Of a stretch of DNA of 6,001 nucleotides, positions 1 through 5,360 are shown piece after piece. The notes beneath the pieces are model-generated. The model searched no databases. It was given only the letters and a program-made list of their open reading frames with translations, and was not told the DNA's origin. Both the position numbers and the translations under genes were made by a program. Position 1 is the first letter of the stretch; the number at the start of each line of letters is the position of its first letter. The stretch is from Akkermansiaceae bacterium. GTDB lineage: Bacteria; Verrucomicrobiota; Verrucomicrobiia; Verrucomicrobiales; Akkermansiaceae. The stretch is taken from NCBI GenBank assembly GCA_025457805.1, contig JALOTR010000200.1:1-6001 (forward strand), in the 5' to 3' direction.

Positions 1-71
1 CGGAATGGCAAGTGAAACCTCCTCCAATTCTCTCAGCCCAAAAAGGAAAATGACAAAAGTGATCCCAGCCA

Positions 72-208
72 ATTTTACCACTGATTACGCTGATTCTGAC
101 TGATTTCACAGAAGGAAATGTTAGGAAATCTACTCCTTTTTCAAGTGAACTGCTCGTTTTCTCCAACCTCTTCACAATCAGTTTAATCAGTGAAATCAGT
201 GGTTGAAA
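72..208. repeat. Short-period inverted-repeat element (MITE-like, non-coding)
   Basis: Two related arms face each other. The left arm (about 72-113) has three CTGATT units at 81, 90 and 100. The right arm (about 166-208) has three AATCAG units at 176, 185 and 194, which are the same unit on the other strand. Both arms start ATTT, then ACCACTGATT (75-87 region on the left, read in reverse from 207 on the right), and differ by a 1-bp indel and a few substitutions. The core between them is AT-rich and holds a direct repeat of AGGAAAT (113-119, 123-129). There is no open frame of note. The structure would fold into a long hairpin and could be a dispersed non-autonomous element or a 3' transcript structure. 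From memory, similar 9-11 bp period ACTGATT/ACGGATT arrays occur between genes in Verrucomicrobiota, Planctomycetota and Chlorobi; this was not checked. Confidence 0.6.
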
Positions 209-220
209 TGATGCGTCGGC

Positions 221-238
221 GTGAAGTGATTGTTTCAC
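221..238. promoter_or_regulatory. Small palindrome upstream of the amidohydrolase gene
   Basis: GTGAA (221-225) and TTCAC (234-238) form a perfect 5-bp inverted repeat with an 8-bp spacer, 28 bp before the first possible start of the downstream hydrolase. The size and symmetry would suit a dimeric repressor site, but 5-bp arms arise often by chance. No convincing -35/-10 pair could be placed around it, so its role is a guess. Confidence 0.2.
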
Positions 239-266
239 CCGATAGCCGCGCCATTCGTCGATCGGC

Positions 267-1577
267 ATGGTTGAAAAAGCGAACGATCTTGCACGGAATC
301 TGCAATCCATGACAGTCGCTCCCATGAATGCCCCTTTTCTCGATCCCCGCCGCACGATTGCCGATCTCAAGGAACTGCGCGCACTCACCGGCGATGAAAA
401 CGGCGCGCAGCGCGTGGCATTCACCGAGACCTGGGCCACGGCACGAGCATGGTTGAAGGAAAAAATGGCGGAACTGCCGGTGGAATGTAGTACCGATGCC
501 GCAGGCAATACCTGGTTCACGATGAAGGGCGATTCCCCGAAGGCGCTTCTCATGGGGGGCCACATCGATTCCGTGCCGAACGGCGGCTGGCTCGATGGCT
601 GCCTCAACGTCATGGCCGGGGTGGAAGTCATGCGCCGCATCGCCACACAGTACGATGGCGAGCCGCCGGTCACCGTGCGCCTCGTCGATTGGGCGGACGA
701 GGAAGGCGCGCGCTTCGGGAAGAGTCTGTTTGGTTCTTCCGCATTTTCCGGAAACCTCGATCTCGACGAAGCGCGGACCTTGAAGGACAAAACGGGCATT
801 CCTCTAACAGAAGCTGTCGCCGCATTCGGGATCGACCTCGATCACGCCAAAGACGCCGGAGTGGAGGCACACGATGCCGCGGCCTATCTGGAGCTGCACA
901 TCGAGCAGGGACCGGTTTTGTTAGATATGGATTTGCCACTGGGTGTGGTGCTTGGAACCTGCGGCGTCGAGCGCCATGCCATCACTTTCCGCGGCCAGGC
1001 CGCCCACTCCGGCAGCACGCCCATGAACCGCCGCAAGGATGCATTCCTCGCGGCAGCGAAAATGGCGCCGGAAATCTATCAGATCACCGATCGACACGGC
1101 GGCGTCTGCACCATCGGCTCCTGCGCCACCAAGCCAGGCATCGTTACGAGTGTGGTCGAGGAATGCCGCATCACGCTGGATCAACGCCACCTCGATGCCC
1201 CCTCTCTCGCACTCATGCTGGAAGAAGCGCAAGCCGCGAGCAAACGATTCGCCGAGGAAGGCAATGTCACTGTGGAATGGGAGCGCATCTGGCAGATCGA
1301 GCCAGTTCCTTTTGATGACACGCTCATCGGTTTCTGCGATGAAGCCATCCTCGAAACCTGCGGCACTTCCCACCGCCTGCCCTCAGGGCCGCTTCACGAT
1401 GCCGCGGAAGTCGCCAGGGCTGGCATCCCCACGGTGATGATGTTCGTGCAAAGCCTCCATGGCATCAGTCATAACAAGATCGAGGACACGCTGGAGGAAC
1501 ATCTGGAGTTATGTGTCATGGCCTTTGATCGACTCGCGGAAAAAACCATGACGTGGATCACCAGCAACGAGGAATGA
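267..1577 (+). CDS. M20-family Zn-dependent amidohydrolase (N-carbamoyl-L-amino-acid hydrolase / allantoate amidohydrolase type)
   Basis: Predicted cytosolic dinuclear-metal hydrolase that removes a carbamoyl or ureido group from N-carbamoyl amino acids, allantoate or a related compound; the exact substrate cannot be read from sequence. Metal-binding residues are all present: H99 in MGGHIDS, D110 in GGWLDGC, E145/E146 in DWADEEG, H211 in ELHIEQGP and H402 in GISHNKIED. The lid/dimerisation domain starts near residue 215 and carries the family signature AAHSGSTPM (H247). Residues 373-381 read SGPLHDAAE, as in one common subgroup of the family. At 436 aa it is slightly longer than the usual 410-420. 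The start is uncertain: the ATG at 267 has no ribosome site, codons before 324 look less GC-biased at third positions, and family similarity begins around residue 28. The ATG at 309 or 324 may therefore be the true start. It converges on the methyltransferase gene 17 bp downstream. Confidence 0.9.
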   Translation: MVEKANDLARNLQSMTVAPMNAPFLDPRRTIADLKELRALTGDENGAQRVAFTETWATARAWLKEKMAELPVECSTDAAGNTWFTMKGDSPKALLMGGHIDSVPNGGWLDGCLNVMAGVEVMRRIATQYDGEPPVTVRLVDWADEEGARFGKSLFGSSAFSGNLDLDEARTLKDKTGIPLTEAVAAFGIDLDHAKDAGVEAHDAAAYLELHIEQGPVLLDMDLPLGVVLGTCGVERHAITFRGQAAHSGSTPMNRRKDAFLAAAKMAPEIYQITDRHGGVCTIGSCATKPGIVTSVVEECRITLDQRHLDAPSLALMLEEAQAASKRFAEEGNVTVEWERIWQIEPVPFDDTLIGFCDEAILETCGTSHRLPSGPLHDAAEVARAGIPTVMMFVQSLHGISHNKIEDTLEEHLELCVMAFDRLAEKTMTWITSNEE

Positions 1578-1594
1578 TTTTGATATCTTCCCAT

Positions 1595-2512
1595 TCATTT
1601 CAATCCCGCCAATGCCCGCAAGTGCGGCAGTGAGGTGCCACAGCATCCGCCGAGAATGGGCACTTGGTGATTGAGGTGAAGTTCCATCATCGCCGCAGTC
1701 CACGCGGGTAAGGGATCGGCAACCGTGATGGAAGAACCATCCAGCAAGGTCACATCCTTCGCCGAGCCATTCGCCTGGATACCGATGAGGCGGTCGAGTT
1801 GCCCGGGCGAATAGGCATTGAGCAGGAATCGCGGATGAGTGCAGTTGACGAAGTAACCGAGCGGCGGCCGATCCACCGAAGCATCGATTTCAGCCATCGC
1901 CTCCGGCAGCGGAGTTCCATCCAACACACGGCCATCCTTGCCGGTGCAGAAGCTGATGACATAACTCTTGTCCGTTGCGGCCATGACCCGCGAAATTCCC
2001 ATGGCCTCGCGGACTGCAGGCAAAGTTTGCGCTAACAGGAAATCGGCCGATGTTTTTCCCAATTCACTGACCTGCTGCAAATGAAACTCCGCCGCCTCAT
2101 CCGCACTTGGCGCGAGATCCGGGCGATAACAATCGTTTCGAGGTCCCACCAGCGCGCCGATCATGACAGGCGGCCTATCTCCGTGGGAGCCTGCCTCTTG
2201 ATCGCGAAGATCCATCAGAAACCCGACCGCATCCGCATTGATGCTCGCAGGCACTCCGGCCGCCGCGATCCGCCCTGCATCCAGCCGCCACGTCGGAGCC
2301 GTCAAAAGAATGGGCAAGCCCGCCTCACGGGCAGTGGCGATATACTCCCGATAAATTCCCTCCATCGCCGCCCGCGCAGCGGCAGGGCCATAAATCAGCG
2401 GCGTGTTGAACAAAGTCGGATGAAGCTCCACCCCCGGCAAACGCCGCAAACGCTCCGCCACCGCACATTCAGCAAGAATCCGCGGATGGGAGGAAAGGAG
2501 TGCATTCAACAT
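1595..2512 (-). CDS. Homocysteine S-methyltransferase family protein (Zn-dependent)
   Basis: Members of this family move a methyl group from S-methylmethionine, S-adenosylmethionine or betaine to homocysteine, giving methionine in the cytosol. The three zinc-binding cysteines are visible: C224 in FVNCTHP and C290-C291 in LGGCCGTS near the C-terminus. Other family-like stretches are GPRNDCYRPD (123-132), AQTLPAVREAMG (161-172) and DGTPLPEAM (198-206). The length of 305 aa is normal for a stand-alone MmuM-like enzyme. The N-terminus is unusual: where the family normally has a DG-A/G-MGT loop near the substrate, this protein reads ILAECAVAERL (12-22). The donor and acceptor may therefore differ from the classical reaction. 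The start has no Shine-Dalgarno site, but no other in-frame start lies close upstream. It is transcribed alone; its neighbour at 1577 is convergent. Confidence 0.88.
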   Translation of the reverse strand: MLNALLSSHPRILAECAVAERLRRLPGVELHPTLFNTPLIYGPAAARAAMEGIYREYIATAREAGLPILLTAPTWRLDAGRIAAAGVPASINADAVGFLMDLRDQEAGSHGDRPPVMIGALVGPRNDCYRPDLAPSADEAAEFHLQQVSELGKTSADFLLAQTLPAVREAMGISRVMAATDKSYVISFCTGKDGRVLDGTPLPEAMAEIDASVDRPPLGYFVNCTHPRFLLNAYSPGQLDRLIGIQANGSAKDVTLLDGSSITVADPLPAWTAAMMELHLNHQVPILGGCCGTSLPHLRALAGLK

Positions 2513-2580
2513 GGCTGGAGAGTTGGATAGGGGAGTTGGGTATGACGACTGTTTTTTGTGGGGGATAAATTCCCTACCCG

Positions 2581-2618
2581 CTGAGAAGACACCGGTATGA
2601 TCAAGTGTCGAAACTCAG
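2581..2618 (-). terminator. Possible weak hairpin after the TA1 toxin
   Basis: CTGAG (2581-2585) pairs with CTCAG (2614-2618), and inside it GACAC (2588-2592) pairs with GTGTC (2605-2609), leaving a 12-base loop. It lies 10 bp past the stop of the RelE-like toxin on the minus strand, where a terminator would be expected. No T-run follows, so it could instead be an RNA 3'-end structure or a regulatory site for the methyltransferase gene, which is read away from it. Confidence 0.28.
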
Positions 2619-2627
2619 ACTGTCTTA

Positions 2628-2936
2628 TCATTCCCCCCTCTTCGAGCGAAGTAGCAGGCGTTTTATCGATTCGGGGTTCCTTCTCTGGTCCACAATTGCA
2701 TCTACGTAAATTGTATCACCAACGACGCGATAGTAGACGAAGAAGGGAAATACGCGGGCGATCATGCGGTGAAAGCCAAAAAACTGCCGATGGTAGCCGT
2801 GGTGAAGGAGTAGTGATTCGATATCGGAGATCAAGGAATCGAGAAAATAATCGCCGATACCCGCTTCTTGGCGTTCGTAGAAAAGGTAGCCATCGAAAAG
2901 GTCCTCTTTGGCATGGGTAAGAACCTCGATTTTCAC
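2628..2936 (-). CDS. Type II toxin, RelE/ParE family (TA1 toxin)
   Basis: A 102-aa basic protein of the RelE/ParE fold; family members act as mRNA interferases or gyrase poisons, and which applies here is not clear. An N-terminal helical part contains YERQEAGIGDYFL (20-32), matching the family W/YYE..G.G..F pattern. The central strands read RVFPFFVYYRV (61-71), and the last strand VDAIVDQRRNP (78-88) is the usual family ending. The start is a GTG at 2936-2934 that overlaps the antitoxin stop as GTGA, so translation is probably coupled to the antitoxin. No strong separate ribosome site is seen. The length is typical and the frame is intact, so the module is likely functional. Confidence 0.9.
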   Translation of the reverse strand: MKIEVLTHAKEDLFDGYLFYERQEAGIGDYFLDSLISDIESLLLHHGYHRQFFGFHRMIARVFPFFVYYRVVGDTIYVDAIVDQRRNPESIKRLLLRSKRGE

Positions 2937-3154
2937 GCCGTTCGTTCTCTCAGCTCTTTTTTGACTTGGTTCCAGTCTTGATAAACTGCTTGGCCGGATT
3001 CAATCAGCCCCATCCTCTGATTCAGAATCTCACGATGCCAGTCCGGCGGGTCAGAGTCTTCATAATTCTGGTGAAGGCTGCTCCAGAGCGCCTCCATCGC
3101 CATCAACTTTTCAGCGGTCGTTAGGTTGGGAATTTGTTCGCAGACGTTTGGCAT
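2933..3154 (-). CDS. Antitoxin, addiction module component family (TA1 antitoxin)
   Basis: A 73-aa acidic protein preceding its toxin, as expected for the labile antitoxin that binds and neutralises the RelE/ParE partner. It fits the small addiction-module family (PF09720/TIGR02574-like, by recognition). The N-terminal helix LTTAEKLMAMEALWSSL (11-27) has the conserved EKL...E.LW spacing. PPDWHREILNQR (36-47) and DWNQVKKELRE (60-70) give the conserved tryptophans and the C-terminal wrap-around segment. The stop shares 4 bp with the toxin's GTG start. No clear Shine-Dalgarno site precedes the ATG at 3154; instead a perfect inverted repeat overlaps the start codon (3152-3185) and probably serves autoregulation. 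Confidence 0.88.
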   Translation of the reverse strand: MPNVCEQIPNLTTAEKLMAMEALWSSLHQNYEDSDPPDWHREILNQRMGLIESGQAVYQDWNQVKKELRERTA

Positions 3155-3185
3155 GGATGGAGATTAGCACGAAATCACATCCATG
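3152..3185. promoter_or_regulatory. Candidate TA1 operator: perfect 8-bp inverted repeat over the antitoxin start
   Basis: CATGGATG (3152-3159) and CATCCATG (3178-3185) are exact reverse complements separated by 18 bp. The left arm contains the antitoxin start codon. Type II TA operons are commonly repressed by the antitoxin or the TA complex binding palindromes at this place. That this repeat is the operator is an inference from position and symmetry. No good -35/-10 pair was found nearby. Confidence 0.5.
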
Positions 3186-3234
3186 GAAGCGTGGAATCCA
3201 GCTTGAAAAAGAGGCTGCTCGACGCCAACAACTC

Positions 3235-3266
3235 AAAATCGGCGCTCCCTCACGGAAACGCCGGTT
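3235..3266 (-). terminator. Terminator hairpin with GTGA (GNRA) loop after the TA2 toxin
   Basis: Read on the minus strand, CGGCG TTTCC (3263-3254) pairs with GGGAG CGCCG (3249-3240) around a GTGA loop, using G-U pairs that exist only in the minus-strand RNA. It is followed by TTTT (3238-3235) after one mismatched base. It begins 38 bp past the TA2 toxin stop, so it probably ends the TA2 transcript before TA1. It matches the hairpin at 3821-3852 in 29 of 32 positions, but its T-run is weaker. Confidence 0.65.
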
Positions 3267-3304
3267 GATGCATGGCGGTGGGGGAGACGCCCATACTCCT
3301 TGAG

Positions 3305-3592
3305 TTACAGGTGACGCTGGAAATCCATTGAGCCATGGAGAATCCGGATGATTTGGAGCTTTTTCCCATGGATGGTGAAAAAAATGACATGCTTTTCGTA
3401 GCGGGTGGAGCGGCAGTCTTTCGCCAAATCGTCTCGCTGTCGGCAGGAATCGGGGCTCGATTGGATTTGAGAGAGTTTCTCCCAAAGGCCCTTCAAATAA
3501 CGCTCTTCCTGCTCTGCTCCCCAGGTCCGGTAGGTGTAGTCCGAGATCCCCTGAAGATCTCGGATCGCAGAGGGCGAAAGGATGAGGTTCAT
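3305..3592 (-). CDS. Type II toxin, RelE/ParE family, ParE-like (TA2 toxin)
   Basis: A 95-aa protein with the ParE pattern: an N-terminal strand LILSPSAIRDLQGISDYTY (3-21), the helix segment TWGAEQEERYLKGLWEKL (23-40), then RSTRYEKHVIFFTI (61-74) and the typical ending IIRILHGSMDFQRHL (81-95), with the conserved R.LH..MD. ParE proteins poison DNA gyrase, while RelE relatives cut mRNA on the ribosome; the ending favours ParE. The ATG overlaps the antitoxin stop as ATGA (3589-3592), implying coupled translation. The length is normal and no lesion is visible. A terminator hairpin follows 38 bp downstream. Confidence 0.9.
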   Translation of the reverse strand: MNLILSPSAIRDLQGISDYTYRTWGAEQEERYLKGLWEKLSQIQSSPDSCRQRDDLAKDCRSTRYEKHVIFFTIHGKKLQIIRILHGSMDFQRHL

Positions 3593-3777
3593 CGATTGGC
3601 TCTGGCCAGATTCAGGAACTCGACTTCATCGGTAACGGAAGTGCCTTCCCCGCGCCTGAGTTCTTCGTAGCCCATGTTCACTTCGGCGAGAAGATGGATG
3701 CGGACTTCGATTTCCTTCCACGTGGCATCTTCGGGAAGACCCTTGATGGTTTCCATGGCGAGTTCCTTGGTGGACAT
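3589..3777 (-). CDS. Small antitoxin of the TA2 ParE-like toxin
   Basis: A 62-aa acidic protein whose N-terminal region, IKGLPEDATWKEIEVRIHLL (11-30), matches a widespread but poorly named antitoxin family found next to ParE toxins. It presumably neutralises the toxin encoded 4 bp into its own end and may repress the operon. The start at 3777 is supported by AAGG (minus strand, 3788-3785), about 7 bases before the ATG, one of the few plausible ribosome sites in this window. Only about 40 bp separate it from the pnp-type terminator upstream, so its promoter must lie in that short gap or overlap the hairpin. Confidence 0.82.
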   Translation of the reverse strand: MSTKELAMETIKGLPEDATWKEIEVRIHLLAEVNMGYEELRRGEGTSVTDEVEFLNLARANR

Positions 3778-3818
3778 GACGAGACCTTAGGATGAATGCG
3801 CAATGAGTTCAAGGGCAC

Positions 3819-3854
3819 AAAAAACCGGCGCTCCCTTGCGGAAACGCCGGTTTT
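3819..3854 (-). terminator. Strong rho-independent terminator with GCAA tetraloop, downstream of the pnp fragment
   Basis: On the minus strand, AAAA CCGGCG TTTCC (3854-3840) pairs with GGGAG CGCCGG TTTTTT (3835-3819) around a GCAA loop, giving up to 15 pairs with two G-U wobbles. The lower-strand RNA is the better fold because the same positions become C-A mismatches on the plus strand. It starts about 20 bases after the place where the pnp reading frame should have ended, so it is most simply the original pnp terminator. It now also insulates TA2 from anything transcribed upstream. Confidence 0.85.
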
Positions 3855-3873
3855 CGGATGGATGGAATGAGGC

Positions 3874-4079
3874 TTATTTCCGGCGGCTTCGGCTTCTTCG
3901 GCTTTCTGGTCACGGAGCCATGCGCGGCGGGACATTTTCACGCGGCCTTTTCCTTTTTCATCGACTCCGAGGCACTTGGCGGTGACGAGGTCGCTTTTTT
4001 TGACGACGTCTTCGACCTTCTCGGTGCGGCCTTCGGCGAGTTCGGAGACGTGGATGAGGCCGTCCTTGTCGTGTAAAAC
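3874..4079 (-). pseudogene. pnp: pnp fragment: C-terminal part of the PNPase S1 RNA-binding domain
   Basis: The minus strand encodes the last two thirds of an S1 domain followed by a charged tail: HDKDGLIHVSELAEGR (4073-4026), then KVEDVVKKSDLV, LGVDEKGKGRVKMSRRAWL and DQKAEEAEAAG. This is the usual end of polyribonucleotide nucleotidyltransferase, the 3'-5' exoribonuclease of RNA decay, normally about 700 aa. Everything upstream is missing: similarity stops near 4079 and the frame meets a TGA at 4100-4098. The natural stop also seems lost. The sequence GGAAATAA (3881-3874) would read Gly-Lys-stop with one more A, but as it stands the frame runs on through the terminator to 3678. No start codon or ribosome site serves it. 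Another S1 protein, such as ribosomal protein S1, is possible but less likely. Confidence 0.72.
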
Positions 4080-4103
4080 CCCACTTAGGCAAAATCCTCA
4101 TTT

Positions 4104-4142
4104 TTCTTGAAATCTGCAATCCAAAATGGCAATTTACAAGAA
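4104..4142. promoter_or_regulatory. 39-bp imperfect palindrome directly before the DUF4143 ATPase gene
   Basis: The left arm 4104-4120 (starting TTCTTGAAATCTGC) and the reverse complement of 4126-4142 (starting TTCTTGTAAATTGC) agree at 13 of 17 positions around a 5-bp centre. The right arm ends 2 bp before the ATG at 4145. The region is clearly more AT-rich than the genes around it. Its position fits an operator covering the promoter and ribosome site, or an mRNA hairpin hiding the start. Which protein binds it is unknown; autoregulation by the ATPase, which seems to have a winged-helix part, is one possibility. Confidence 0.5.
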
Positions 4143-4144
4143 AC

Positions 4145-5296
4145 ATGAGCGACATTGCCCGCCATTCCTTAACCCAGAGCCTGAATGCCTCGCTCGCTCA
4201 TTTTAGGGTGACGGCACTTTTAGGTCCCAGGCAATGTGGCAAGACCACCCTTGCCCGGGCTTTCGTCGTTCCGCGAGAAAACTATTTCGATTTGGAGGAT
4301 CCACTGGATCAGGCGCGGCTTGCGAATCCTCGGGATGTGCTCGGCGAACTGCGTGGCTTGGTCATCATCGACGAGTTTCAACAGCAACCTGATCTTTTTC
4401 CGATTCTGCGTGTGCTCGCGGATCGCAAGGGGGTGCCGGCGCGATTTCTGATTCTCGGAAGTGCCTCGCCGCAGTTGATAAAAGGAGCATCCGAATCGCT
4501 GGCAGGCCGGGTGAATTTCATCCACATGGGCGGGCTCAATTGTGAGGAGGTCGGCACCGATTCCCGCAATCTTCTCTGGCTGCGTGGTGGATTTCCGGAA
4601 TCCTATCTGGCAAATTCCGACGCAGTGAGCTGTTCTTGGCGGCGATCCTTCATCCGGACTTTTCTCTATCAGGACATCCCGAGTTTTGGCATCGATGTTT
4701 CGCCGGAGCGCCTCCGCCGATTCTGGATCATGGCAGCCCACTATCATGGGCAGACCTGGAACAGCTCGGCCATCGCCAAGTCGCTGGACATCTCCCACAC
4801 CACGGCCCGTTCGTATCTGGATATTCTAACAGATTCCTATGTGATGCGGCAAGTGCCTCCCTTCGTCACGAATCTGAAAAAGCGGCTCGTCAAAGCGCCC
4901 AAGGTCTATCTGCGGGATTCCGGGTTGCTGCACAGCCTGCTCCAGATCGAAACACTCGCAGACCTCCAGTCCCATCCACGTTACGGTGCGTCCTGGGAAG
5001 GCTTCGCGCTGGAACAACTCTGCTCGGTCCTTGGCTTGGAAGCAGATGAGATTTTCTTTTGGGGCACCCATGGTGGCGCGGAGATGGATCTCATCGTCGA
5101 ACGCGGCGGCAAGCGCTATGGCTTTGAATTCAAAGTGACGGAAAAACCCAGCGTCACCCATTCCATGACCATCGCCAAGGCGGATCTGGAATTGGAAAAA
5201 GTCTATCTCGTCTATCCGGGCGAGCTATCGTTTCCACTGCGGGATGGGATGGAAACGCTGGGTTATGCGCGGATCCCGGAGTTTGGGTTTCCGTGA
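4145..5296 (+). CDS. AAA_14 / DUF4143 family ATP-binding protein
   Basis: A 383-aa ATPase of the widespread, functionally poorly known family that joins an AAA domain to DUF4143. The N-terminal domain has the Walker A motif GPRQCGKTT (27-35), Walker B LVIIDEF (72-78) and the sensor-like LILGSASP (102-109), followed by WLRGGFPE (145-152), which is typical of the family. Residues about 205-240 look like a winged helix. The C-terminal part has E290, D315 in GAEMDLIV and E328-x-K330 in YGFEFK, the spacing of a PD-(D/E)XK nuclease-like fold. No membrane segment or signal peptide is seen. Only a weak AAGAAA sequence precedes the ATG, and a 39-bp palindrome sits just upstream. The length is about normal and the frame is intact. 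Such genes are patchily distributed and often sit in accessory regions with toxin-antitoxin genes, as here. Its biological role is not known. Confidence 0.9.
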   Translation: MSDIARHSLTQSLNASLAHFRVTALLGPRQCGKTTLARAFVVPRENYFDLEDPLDQARLANPRDVLGELRGLVIIDEFQQQPDLFPILRVLADRKGVPARFLILGSASPQLIKGASESLAGRVNFIHMGGLNCEEVGTDSRNLLWLRGGFPESYLANSDAVSCSWRRSFIRTFLYQDIPSFGIDVSPERLRRFWIMAAHYHGQTWNSSAIAKSLDISHTTARSYLDILTDSYVMRQVPPFVTNLKKRLVKAPKVYLRDSGLLHSLLQIETLADLQSHPRYGASWEGFALEQLCSVLGLEADEIFFWGTHGGAEMDLIVERGGKRYGFEFKVTEKPSVTHSMTIAKADLELEKVYLVYPGELSFPLRDGMETLGYARIPEFGFP

Positions 5297-5342
5297 ATCG
5301 GCATCCTCCGCCAATGAAACGGCGATGAAATGGGACTGGTGT

Positions 5343-5360
5343 AGCACGGAATAATGTGCT
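5343..5360. promoter_or_regulatory. Candidate operator palindrome at the Phd antitoxin start
   Basis: AGCAC (5343-5347) and GTGCT (5356-5360) are exact reverse complements with an 8-bp spacer. The right arm overlaps the first possible antitoxin start codon (5354). Phd/YefM antitoxins repress their own operons through short palindromes at this position. The site could also be chance, as the arms are only 5 bp. Confidence 0.3.

Noticed and set aside
9..25. On the minus strand GGAGGAGG (25-18) lies 6 bases before a TTG (11-9), as if a gene started there and ran off the left edge.
   Set aside because: Only three codons are visible, the start codon is a weak one, and strong Shine-Dalgarno sites are otherwise rare here; it cannot be supported.
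72..208. The ACTGATT repeats as a CRISPR array.
   Set aside because: The units are 6-10 bp with no spacers of regular length and the arms are inverted, not direct.
3230..3306. A 7-bp inverted repeat, AACTCAA/TTGAGTT, around the terminator after TA2, considered as an attC-like cassette end.
   Set aside because: The right arm lies partly in the toxin stop region, the integron core sites are not convincing, and a 7-bp match over 75 bp can occur by chance.
3111..3485. A 124-aa minus-strand open frame spanning the TA1/TA2 gap.
   Set aside because: It overlaps the TA2 toxin, the terminator and the TA1 start in another frame and has a proline- and arginine-rich, non-protein-like composition.
3784..3812. 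TTGAAC and TAAGGT on the minus strand, 17 bp apart, as a promoter for TA2.
   Set aside because: The -10 match is poor, the start point would fall at the start codon, and the same bases supply the ribosome site, so the two readings conflict.
3858..4076. A 72-aa plus-strand open frame rich in Phe, Gly and Asp.
   Set aside because: It is the exact antisense of the S1-domain fragment, whose minus-strand translation has clear family motifs.
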